Part shown: piece by piece, positions 22,994 to 32,600 of the stretch
Layout of the letters: each line of letters starts with the position of its first letter
Numbering within the stretch: the stretch's first letter is position 1
Assembly (NCBI GenBank): GCA_018398765.1
Contig: JAHBMJ010005893.1
Coordinates: 1-62,809 of the forward strand
Length of the DNA: 62,809 nt
Origin: Chromera velia
Lineage: Eukaryota > Sar > Chromeraceae
Direction of reading: 5' to 3'
Notes under the pieces: model-generated
What the model saw: only the letters and a program-made list of their open reading frames with translations
What the model was told of the DNA's origin: nothing
Databases searched by the model: none
Program-made: the position numbers and the translations under genes

Positions 22994-25653
22994 ATGCCAG
23001 GCAGTCGGGCGATACTGCTGCTCTTGGGTTCCTTGGGAGGGTCACAAAGGGGTTTTCTGCCAAGTGCATCTGCCTCTCTGGTGTTTAATGCTTCTTTTTC
23101 GGAAACTCCTCTCCTTTCCGGGAACGTAGAGGTTGAAGAGGAGAGCGATCAAAAGATTCACGACGTGCCATTGGATCTCCTTGATAACCCCAGTTCACTG
23201 CTCCAGGTCCCCGGAATGACCCCTTCTGATGATATTTTGGTATCATCACTCCAGTCGGCTGAGCCTCTGTCTCTGCATAGTGACCTTACGCCCGACACCA
23301 GTGAAGTGTCACCGAGACGGCAGAGACGGCAGCTGATTGTGTTTGGGACAGACACGCGGAGACCGTCCCAGTCTTCCTCAGGGGGGATACCGACTGTCGG
23401 AAGACTGCAGGGGAGGACAGGGTCAAGCTGTACAGGTCTGTAAGGGTGTTTGTCTTCCACGTGTCCTGGCTCTTTCGGTGGACCCTGGTCTGCCGCGCCG
23501 TCTCCGGGTTCTTCAACCTCTCTCGCTCTCTCCCCTCCCCCCCCTTCCTACTTCTCCGACTACCAATCTATCTATCCCTTCTCACTTGCCCTCATTGCGC
23601 TCTGTACCCTTTGGATCTCCGCTCCGTATCTCTCCAGTGGACCCCTCCTCCCCATGCTCCTAAGAGTGCCTGTCGTTCCGCCATCGTTCCCCCTCTCCCT
23701 CCCCCTCTCGCTGATGCCCAATTTTCCTCCAACCTGCCTTCATGCTCGCTTCTTCATATCCGCCTGTGAGCTTGCTTGCAATTTCATCAGAAAGGGAGGC
23801 AGATCGAGTGTGTGTGTTTCTGCATCACTCACTGCCCAACGGCACCGATCTCTTTTTTCAACCTTGCCTCTAGCTCTTCTTGACTGTGGATCTCTTTGAA
23901 ATCTGACTCTTCTTGACTGTGGATCTCTTTGAAATCTGACTCTTCTTGACTGTGGATCTCTTTGAAATCTGACTCTTCTTGACTGTGGATCTCTTTGAAA
24001 TCTGACACAGGAAGTCGGGGTCAAAAAGTGCCACGATACGTTTTCATTTTACTGATTCTGTTGCAGCGTCTCTGTTGGGGCCTCGGCATGCCCTCACGGC
24101 AGCGCACTGCGTTTGGAATTCCGTTGCGGCAGATTGGAGCCTTCCCGAGTCCCTTCAGATTGGGGGCATTTGTGAGGGAGGGAGTTCTGGTTTGGGCGTG
24201 TGGGGGGCGAGGGGGGGGTGTCGTCAGCTGGGGGGGGTTCGTGTGGGGATTCAACGGGCTTTTGTGCCAGGGGAATTCCGGAGGACTGGAGACAAGGCGT
24301 GGGATTACGCGGTGGTCCTCTTGGACCGTCCTGTGGGGGGGGGCGTGACTAGGTCGGTTGAGTAGTGTCGTGGCATGCATGTACATCTATATACTTGCAT
24401 GTACAACCCTGTGTTCGTTTGGGAATCGAAGATGAACCATGGAGTTTGATGAGATGGTCTTTGATCTCAACTGTCATGAATTTTTCTGTTGGTTCATAGG
24501 TCAGCCTCTCTCTGTTTCTCCAGTGGAGTTTTCCTCGATCCTGGGCAGATGGAATGGTTGTGCAGATCGAGCCTTTTTTCGTTTTTCGGCTTTTTGTAGA
24601 AGATCCATCTCTTGTGATACACAGGTGATTCAGCTGTCTTTTCTTTTTCTTTTGTGGGTAGCGGATGGATGCACGGGTGGGTTTGCATGCATGTATTAAT
24701 ATCAATGCACATGCATGAATGATGCAGAGTTTCTCTTCCAGACGGCAGTCTATCCAGAGCTTCTCTCGGTTGCCCGACTTCTTCTGGAGGCCTCGAGCTC
24801 TTCTCTTCCTTCTCTGAATCGTCCTCCGTTCCCCTTCTGCTGGTGGGGTTCCACTCAGACCTCAGGGGGGATCAGGTCTATCAGAGCTCTTGCAGGTGGG
24901 TTGTTTTTTTTTGTTCTTCTCCTTTTTCAGCTATTTGTGCGATCATGCCATATCAGAACGTATGCGTTCTAGTCTTTCCTTTCGAACTTTTTGTGATATT
25001 CTGTAGGTCTTTCGACAGTCTGACGCTTCTTTCGTACGTCGCTGTTCGTTTATTTCCGTCGATTTGCATTTGTTCCGTCTCTCTTCCTCTCTTCCCCTTA
25101 TGCCATCCTCTCTTCGATGCCATTCGATACCACCGTCTCATGCTGACAAGCGCAATTACGCAGTGCCCACTCTGTTGAATTTGGAGTGTTCCGTCATGCC
25201 GGAGTTTTTGATTGAGGCCAACCTGTCTTTGTCTTTCTCGCACGGCTTAATTCCAGCAGCTCTAATGATTCTCTCTCATTGTTGCCGTGTGCCCGTTTCT
25301 GTGCATCACACTCGCCCGTGTTCTTATCATCGGCCGAAGAGTAGCAGGATGCGATGACTCATGTCCACAGCTATTCATTGTGTGCTGACACTTTCTGCAG
25401 TGCTAATGATATCGTCTGTCCGGCGTCTGCTTGCCCCAGCACTGGTAGCACTGCGAGCGCGTGCGGGCGGTCCGCACAGCACTTCTGTGACAGCACTCAG
25501 GGAGCGTCCGGGGCCCCTCTTCTTGTTGCCGGGCAGGTTGTCGCGTTGCATGCGGGGGACACCCCAGCCTTCAATGTTGCAACGGTGCTGACGCCGTTTG
25601 CGGTGACACAAATTCGCCGCATGATGCAGTTGGGAGTGTCAGTAGGAGGATAA
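22994..25653 (+). CDS. Secreted V8-like (S1B) serine endopeptidase precursor
   Basis: Exons 22994-23435, 24067-24352, 24728-24895 and 25401-25653 join in phase to 382 residues. The N-terminus looks like a signal peptide (RAILLLLGSLGG). A propeptide of about 90 residues ends in a basic RRQRR site (108-112) followed by QLIVFGTDTR, which resembles the mature start of V8-type proteases. The catalytic triad can be read: His161 in GPRHALTAAHC, Asp227 in KAWDYAVVLLD and Ser335 in TQGASGAPL. A cysteine-rich insertion (C305, C310, C320, C328) precedes the Ser motif. The V8 family is mainly bacterial and includes glutamyl endopeptidases. Cleavage specificity cannot be deduced here. It is probably exported or in the endomembrane system and activated by proteolysis at the basic site. 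The start was chosen so that the signal peptide is N-terminal; an alternative start upstream at 22967 is weaker. Confidence 0.82.
23874..24005. repeat. Four tandem 33-bp units in protease intron 1
   Basis: Four essentially identical 33-bp units start at 23874, 23907, 23940 and 23973. Each contains TTGACTGTGGATCTCTTTGA. They end about 60 bp before the exon 2 acceptor at 24066. They are not coding in the spliced message. Confidence 0.9.
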
Positions 25654-26160
25654 CGGGCCTATTAATGGCGTGAGTACGCAATTATACATGTATTTGTATG
25701 ACCCTGTTATCAATGTATGTTTTTGCATAATTTCTAATTTGTACTTTTTGAAGTTTTCAATGTTGTGAATGCTGAGATCTGATTGGGCTCACAAACTATC
25801 GTAAAATTCAGAGTGAATGAATGAATGAATGAATGAATGAATGAATGAATGAATGAAGAATGAATGACTGTAGCCGTCGGAGTCTAGCTCCTGGCAGTCC
25901 GAGTGGCAGTCCACGTTCATGCAAGTCTGCTTCAATTAAAATCAGGCTCTACTTGAAGAGACGGTAGGCTGAACGGTAGGCTGAGCTTCCTGCTGAAACA
26001 AGACTTCAACGGCAAAGCTGATTTGAAATCAAAGGATTCTGAGAGGACTAATCGAAAAACAAGAAGACACTGACGATTCTAACTATTATTCTAATAGTGA
26101 ATTGATCTAGGCATTGATTCAACTGAGATTATACTAGTAGTTTGATTGATTGGTTGATTG

Positions 26161-26246
26161 ATATGTTCCGCCCTAGGGCCTTCCCGCTATGTCTATCTAT
26201 CGCCAGAGCTAGCAGGGCGGGGCGTTCCCCAGCCTAAGCTGAGGTA
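26161..26246. repeat. Dispersed repeat, copy 1
   Basis: Starts ATATGTTCCGCCCTAGGGC directly after a GATT run, and contains AGAGCTAGCAGGGCGGGGCG and CCCCAGCCTAAGCTGAGGTA. The second copy is at 26519-26605, also directly after a GATT run. Shared boundaries point to a short dispersed element, possibly with a GATT-type tail. Confidence 0.75.
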
Positions 26247-26487
26247 TCAGACCCCGCCCTCGGGGCCCGCCAAAGTCTGTTGCCCTGGCCACTGCTGCAT
26301 GATTGTTCGTTGTTCGAGCCACGGCTCTGGATCCGCGTTGGCTTTCCAGCCTGAAAATCGATCTGAAACGGCATGTGAATAGTTAGTCAGAGAATTTATT
26401 AATAGTAATTAAAAGAATTCAATAGTCAGCTCCAATGCTTACTGAATTTTTTTTTATGCATACAAATTAAATGTATTCGGTTCAGTC

Positions 26488-26518
<31 letters not shown>

Positions 26519-26520
<2 letters not shown>

Positions 26521-26605
26521 ATGTTCCGCCCTAGGGCTTTCCCGCTATGTCTATCTGTCGCCAGAGCTAGCAGGGCGGGGCGTTCCCCAGCCTAAGCTGA
26601 GGTAT
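26519..26605. repeat. Dispersed repeat, copy 2
   Basis: Same block as 26161-26246 with a few substitutions, in the same orientation and again preceded by GATT repeats. The sequence diverges right after GCTGAGGTAT. Confidence 0.75.
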
Positions 26606-26969
26606 TAATTGGAGGCTTAATATTGTTTCGATCATCATCATCGTATATAAAAAAAATCTTTTTTTTTTTCTTTGGATTTTTCTATATATGCATGGGATGA
26701 CTACTAGATCAATAATACTCATTTTTAAACGTTTTATCAAAGATACTTACTTACTTAATTGTGGTTAAGCCTAGGGTCACGGTCTCCGAAACCAGAGACA
26801 AATGGCAACCCGCTGGTTTCGATGGCTATTGTAATTTGAAAGGCATTAAACTTGAAAGGCTTAGTCACTAGTACATAGTCACGGTAGTAGCTAAAGTAGT
26901 AGTATCTACAAATTGAATAGATCATCAATTCAAGTTCGAAATCGCATCACCCTACACATCACCCGAATT

Positions 26970-28919
26970 TTAGCCCGACTCGGGAGCCTTCTGCAAGGCT
27001 CTAATCAATGCGTTGAAGGTAGCTTTGTGAGGTTCGACTCCTCTACGCTTCATGTCCTCAAACGCCTCAAGTGCCTTCTCCCACTGGCTTCCCCCCGGAG
27101 CCTTCTCCATCGCACTGATCAACGCGTTGAAAGTAACCGTACTAGGCTCGACTCCTATACGCTTCATCTCCCCAAACACCTCAAGTGCCCTCTCCCGCTG
27201 GCTACCCCCCGGAGCCTTCTCCATCGCACTGATCAAGGCGCTGAAGCAAACGACATTGGGCTTGACTCCTCTACGCTCCATCTCCTCAAACACCTCAAGC
27301 GCCCTCTCCCACTGACTCCCCCCCGGAGCCTTCTCCATCGCACTGATCAATGCGTTGAAGCAACAGAGATCAGGCTCGACTCCTCTACGCTTCATCTCCC
27401 CAAACACCTTAAGTGCCCTCTCCCACTGGCTCCCCCCCGGAGCCTTCCCCATCGCACTGATCAAGGCACTGAAGCAGAAGACATCAGGCTCGACTCCTAT
27501 ACGCTCCATCTCCCCAAACACCTTAAGTGCCCTCTCCCACTTACTTCCCCCCGGAGCCTTCTCCATCGCACTGATCAGCGCGCTGAAGCAAACGAGATCA
27601 GGCTCGACTCCTCTACGCTCCATCTCCCCAAACACCTTAAGTGCCCTCTCCCACTTACTTCCCCCCGGAGCCTTCTCCATCGCACTGATCAGCGCGCTGA
27701 AGCAAACGAGATCAGGCTCGACTCCTCTACGCTCCATCTCCCGAAACACCTGAAGTGCCCTCTCCCACTGGCTCCCCCCCGGAGCCTTCTCCATCGCACT
27801 GATCAATGCGTTGAAAGCTTTTGTATCAGGCTCGACTCCTCTACGCTTCATGTCCTCAAACACCTTAAGTGCCCTCTCCCACTTGCTCCCCCCCGGAGCC
27901 TTCTCCATCGCACTGATCAACGCGTTGAAAGTAACCGTACTAGGCTCGACTCCTATACGCTCCATCTCCTCAAACACTTCAAGTGCCCTCTCCCACTGGC
28001 TACCCCCCGGAGCCTTCTCCATCGCACTGATCAAGGCGCTGAAGCAAAAGACATTAGGCTCGACTCCTGCACGCACCATGTCTTTAAACACTTCAAGGGC
28101 CTGCTTCCACCTACTGCCCCCGGGCGCCTTGCCCAAACAACTCAACAGTGCGCTGACCACAAATACGTTCGGCCTCACTCCTTTGCTCTTCAGCTCCTCC
28201 AAAAGTGACAAGGCATCTTTCCACCTTCCATGGCGGCCTTTCTCTGTGATTCGCCTTGTGTACCCGCGAAGAATTTAATCGTCTGCGGTCATCCTTCGCC
28301 ACCCTTCGACCCCTTTCCTGTTACTCTTCATTCCGCTCCCAACCCCTGATGACCTTCGTCCCTTCCTCTTCTGAGCACTCTCGGTCATTTGAGTGCCTTC
28401 CACTTCCCCCCCTCTCGTAGAATTGTGCCTTCTTTGCACCTCCTTAACGACAGGGTGCCTGTTCTTTCCAACAGAAGCTTGGCCTGAAAACTGCCTCCTT
28501 CCTCCTTCCCCAACCGAGTCAGACTCAGCGCCCCCTTTGACACCAGGCGCCTCGACCCTGCCTCTGGGCTTCGAGTAGACGGATCGCTCTGCACTTTCTC
28601 TCCCTTTCTCATTCGCGGAACGAGACGGCAAACTCCTTCCATCCAATCCAACAACAGTGTCCTCCTCTCTTGTGAAGGAACAGATGTGCCTCGTTCGATT
28701 CGATCCGCAAGAAAATGGAGACTTCAAGCTCACAGGTGCAAAGGAAGTGGACACCAGAAAGCTGGAAGGGACAGACCCTGAGGCTGAGGCTCTACAAGTA
28801 GTCATTGAGACTGCTGCCAACGGAGCCAGAGCAATCGAAAGCAAACCAAAGAGAAGCTTCCGACTCACCGGAGGAAATGCTTGTGAGCGGAGCTCGCAGC
28901 ACAGACCGAGCGAGGTCAT
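26970..28919 (-). CDS. Pentatricopeptide repeat (PPR) protein with 38-residue repeats
   Basis: On the minus strand from ATG 28919 the frame runs to one in-frame TAA at 28277-28275, then stays in the same frame through the PPR array to the stop at 26970. An 81-nt GT-AG intron (28324-28244) would remove the TAA and keep frame, giving 622 residues; a pseudogene or an assembly error is the alternative. Residues 1-198 have a hydrophobic stretch (KLLFGLLSIALAPLAAVS) and then a basic, Ser/Gly-rich linker. Ten full repeats plus partial ones at each end follow. Each repeat reads like FSALISAMEKAPGGSQWERA with EVFEEMERRGVEPD, three residues longer than the usual 35 because of a PGGS loop between the two helices. 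PPR proteins bind organellar RNA, one base per repeat. The N-terminus may direct it to an organelle. Confidence 0.7.
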
Positions 28920-29631
28920 GCTTGGCCTACAATCCTGCAGCCTCAGGAACAAATCAAATGGGCCATTGCAGTGACGTCTTCTGAGGTCATGAGAGTTGTG
29001 CACTTGATCACGACTGCCCCATGACTGTTGGCCGTTTGCGTTTTCATTTCAAAATGAAGCAACATAGCAGAGGAAGCCAACACGGACTCGAGTCCCAGCT
29101 GGAGTGCCCCGGCAGAACTGTTGTGCATGGCACTGCCACACTCGGCCGTACTCGGCCCCTCTCAGGAAAGCAGACGTCGAGCGCTGCACAGCCCGAGACG
29201 GCGTAGACGGCCGCGATCATGGCCGATCGATCGATATATATATTCCCGCGGCCGAGGCGAATTTGAATACTTTTTTTTTTTACAGTGGCAGCAGGCTCAT
29301 GCAGGCTCCCAGTCTCCCAGAGAATGCAGAGGGCTAGAGAGGGCTGCATTCAGTCACAGGAAAGCCAACCTTGTACCTTCCTCGTGAAACCGTCCATTGC
29401 CATATATATTAATATTGCTGCCGTTCTGGGCTTTCCCTCTTCTTGATTACTTCGACGACACATCTGGAAATTCTTTTCTTCTGGCGCCCGACACCCGTCT
29501 CCTCCAATCTGTTCAAGTCCGTCTCTAGCTCTTCAGTTGCTTTTTGTGGCTGCGAAGTTTTCGATCCCGTGCGAAGAGAGTGAATCCCCAGGCACAGGAA
29601 TTTCGTCAAACTTTTGCGCTCGCGAACAGGG
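28920..29631. promoter_or_regulatory. Divergent promoter region between the PPR and large LRR genes
   Basis: A 712-bp spacer between opposing start codons. A TATATATAT word at 29234-29242 lies between GATCGATCGA and CCGCGG and is the best TATA-like site. A second (CATATATATTAATATT) is at 29401-29416, about 220 bp before the LRR start. Confidence 0.4.
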
Positions 29632-32600
29632 ATGTTCTGGCGTCGCTCCGTCGCGTTTGCATCTTACAAACCGCGAGAAGGTAATTCTAACGAAAGTCCT
29701 CTTCGCATTTTTTACCATTCCGGTCTGTCTCTGTGTTTTCAGGAAACGGAGCGATGGAGACTGTGACTGATGGGCCGATAGACATTTGCGCCTCTGTGCT
29801 CTCTGCCCTCGCCTCTCACGGCAGTCGGCCTCCAGAGGTGCGTGGGGGGCAACTTCGCTTTTTGCATCTGTCTCACATCGATCAAGATGGTCAATCTTCG
29901 TTTCGGAATCCGCTCTTCTCTGCCATGAGTTGTTTTTTCACAGAGGTTTAAAACTAGCGAGGATACGGCATTTTCTGTGAACCTCACTCCCCTACCACTC
30001 CCCCATTGCTGCTTGCTTTTTCTCTGTGCATCTTTTGAAAATTATGGCGGCCGTATATTCTTTGCCCTTTTTCATCTGCTGCAGCTGATTTCTGAATTGG
30101 CGTCCCAAAAGGGGGGATTTGGGACCGCATGGCTTGTCCTGCAATTCATCAAAGAGGTGAGTCAAATGCATGCATGCGTGCATGGCTGAAAACACACTCG
30201 CAGAAGAGATGCCAAATCAGCAGTCCCTCTTTGTGTCTCCGTCTTTCGTTCCCCCGCGCGGACTCGCACAGACAGAAATCAATGTGTTTCTACGCCTGCA
30301 GATGGAAGCTGGTGTGCTCCTCCGGGATCTGGATCTCTCAGGTGAGTGGGTGGGTGAGTTGGCGGTCTGCAGGGACGGAGAGAAAGACGGCGACAGCGAG
30401 GGACATTAAGCGTGCCGGAAAAAAGGTGTCGGACCGAAATGAGAAAGGGAAGGAGCAAAGGGGCCGGGGAGGACAGCTAATCAGAAAGAAAGAAGATATC
30501 GGAGACAAGACAGAAGAGGGGACCAGAAAAGTTGACAGAGTCTTTGCACAAACAAACATCACTCCGCCCCCGTGCGACCTCGGAAAATTTTCCAAAACTC
30601 CACTCCCCCCTTTCGTGTCTCCTTTCTGGTTCCTATCCCCCGTCTCTGAGAAAGCGTGTCTGTGTTTCTCGCTCTCGATCCATTTGTGCGTCTCTCCATC
30701 TCTTCCTGTCTCTGTGTGTTTCTTTTTGTGGCTGTCTATGGGTCTCTCCGTGGCTGTCTGTCTGTCTGTCTGTCTGTCTGTGTTCATGAAGAAAAGGAGG
30801 GAGAAGAAGAAGAAACATATAGTCTGTCAAGAAAAGGAGGGAGAAGAAGAAGAAACATATAGTCTGTCTGTCTGTCTGTCTGCCTGTCTGTCTGCCTGTC
30901 TGTCTGTCTCTCTGTCTGTCTGTCTATCCTGCCCCCTCCCGGCTTCCCAGGAAACCCAGTACCCCAACACGGGGACAACAGAAGCAATAGACCCCCAGCC
31001 CCAGTCCCATCCTTCAATGAGCGCGCCGTTCCAAACAGTGAAGAAAATGTTTGGAAATGCCAAAAATGCCAAGCGACTTTCCTCGCTAAACGTGGGTTAA
31101 TCACGCATCAAACCCACCCCAACGGAAAAAAGAAATGCGAAGAGAGGATCGAAGCAAGAACAGAAACAGCAGCACAACCGGGCTCCCTTCCTCCCGCTCC
31201 CTTCCGTTCCCCCTCCTCCCTCTCCTTCGGCCTCCTCATCCTCTCCAGACCTCCCCTCTCCTCCCCCCCCTCCACCAGTTCCCCCTTCTTCGTCCCTTCC
31301 CTCCTCCTCTTCGTCTTCCTCCTCCTCCTCCTCCTCCTCCTCCTCCTCCTCGGCGGTCCCAGCAGTAAACGCAGAACCTCCTACCCACCCTCCAGCTTTT
31401 TCGGCTTCTTCATCTTCTTCGGACCCCCCTCCCCCCCTCCCACCCGCTCCCTCCGAAGCCCCCCTGCAACAGCCCCCTTGGAGAAGATCGTCACCAGGAA
31501 GGTCAAGAAGACTACACAGAACAGATGAGAACAGCTCCAGTTCCAGTGCAGCCGCCCCTGCTGAACCCGTTCCAGAATCCCCCCCCATCACAGACCAACA
31601 CCTCTTCCGCCCCCTCCCCCGACAGACCTCCATCTGCTTCTTACCTTGCACCCCACAGCGACCGCGCAAACAATGGGTCCTGCTATGACTCACCGTCAGA
31701 GCAGGAATGCTGAGGAGAAAGAAGAGGTTTTGGAGAAGGTTCACGGCCTAACCGAGCACCGTCGCTCCTTTGGTATGGGACTTTGGAGAGTTTCGTCAGC
31801 ACCACCGAAAGAGCCCTTCTGCAACAGACCAAGACACAGCGTCAGAAGAATCCCGCTCCGTTGGGGCGCCCCCCCACTCCCCCACCCCCTGTCTAAAAAA
31901 CATGACCGTGCCGGTTCCCACGTGCAGTTGTTCTTTCTTCTTTTCTGTGTTGCTTTTTCTTCCTTTTTTTCTTGGTTGTTCTTTATTGTCTTTTTTCTCT
32001 CTCTTGTCTTGAGTGGAAGCAGCGGAGGATCAATGTGTGAACCCAGTGATCACGCGAAAGCTTGTCGGGAAGCGGAGAGGCAAGGGGCGCTTAACTCTCA
32101 CCTTTCGGGCCCCCTGCCCACGCTGCTTGATTGTTGTTTCTGTTTTTTTGTCTTTGTTCTTTCTTTCTTTCTTTCTTTCTTTCCTTCCTTCCTTCCTTCC
32201 TTCCTTTCTTCCTTTCTTTCTTTCTTTCTTTCTGTCTTTCTGTCTTTCTGTCTGTCTGTCTGTCGTGAAAGTCTGTCGGGAGGTGGAGAGGCAAGGGGCG
32301 CTAAGTCTCACCTTTCGGGCCCCCTGCCCACGCTGTTTGATTGTTGGTGCTGTTCTTTTGTCTTTGTTCTTTCTTTCTTCTTGTCTGTTGTGTTCATGAA
32401 GAAAAGGAGGGAGAAGAAGAAGAAAGATATAGTCTGTCTGTCTGCCTGTCTGTCTGTCTGTCTCTGTCTTCTGGAAGAAAGGAAGAGAAAAATGAAAGAA
32501 AAGACGACATAGTCTGTCTGTCTGCTGGCTTCCTACTTTGTCTGAGTTGTCGTGATGTGTTTTTGTCTTTGTTGCTTTCTTTCTTTTTGTCTGTTGTGTT

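Larger units (their letters stand above)
25654..26969. other. Repeat-bearing intergenic DNA between convergent protease and PPR genes
   Basis: It contains an AATG microsatellite (25814-25862), GATT runs (26143-26160 and 26490-26520) and the duplicated block listed separately. Otherwise it is AT-rich with no coding signal. The protease 3' end and the PPR 3' end both face this region. Confidence 0.5.

Noticed and set aside
23874-24005. CRISPR-like regular repeats
   Set aside because: The units are head-to-tail without spacers and lie in a eukaryotic intron.
27052-28278. Ser/Leu-rich plus-strand frames over the PPR array
   Set aside because: They are the regular antisense image of the 114-bp PPR repeats.
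31097-31744. 215-residue Glu/Gly-rich minus-strand frame
   Set aside because: It comes from the CTC/CCT-rich intron sequence and has no motif.
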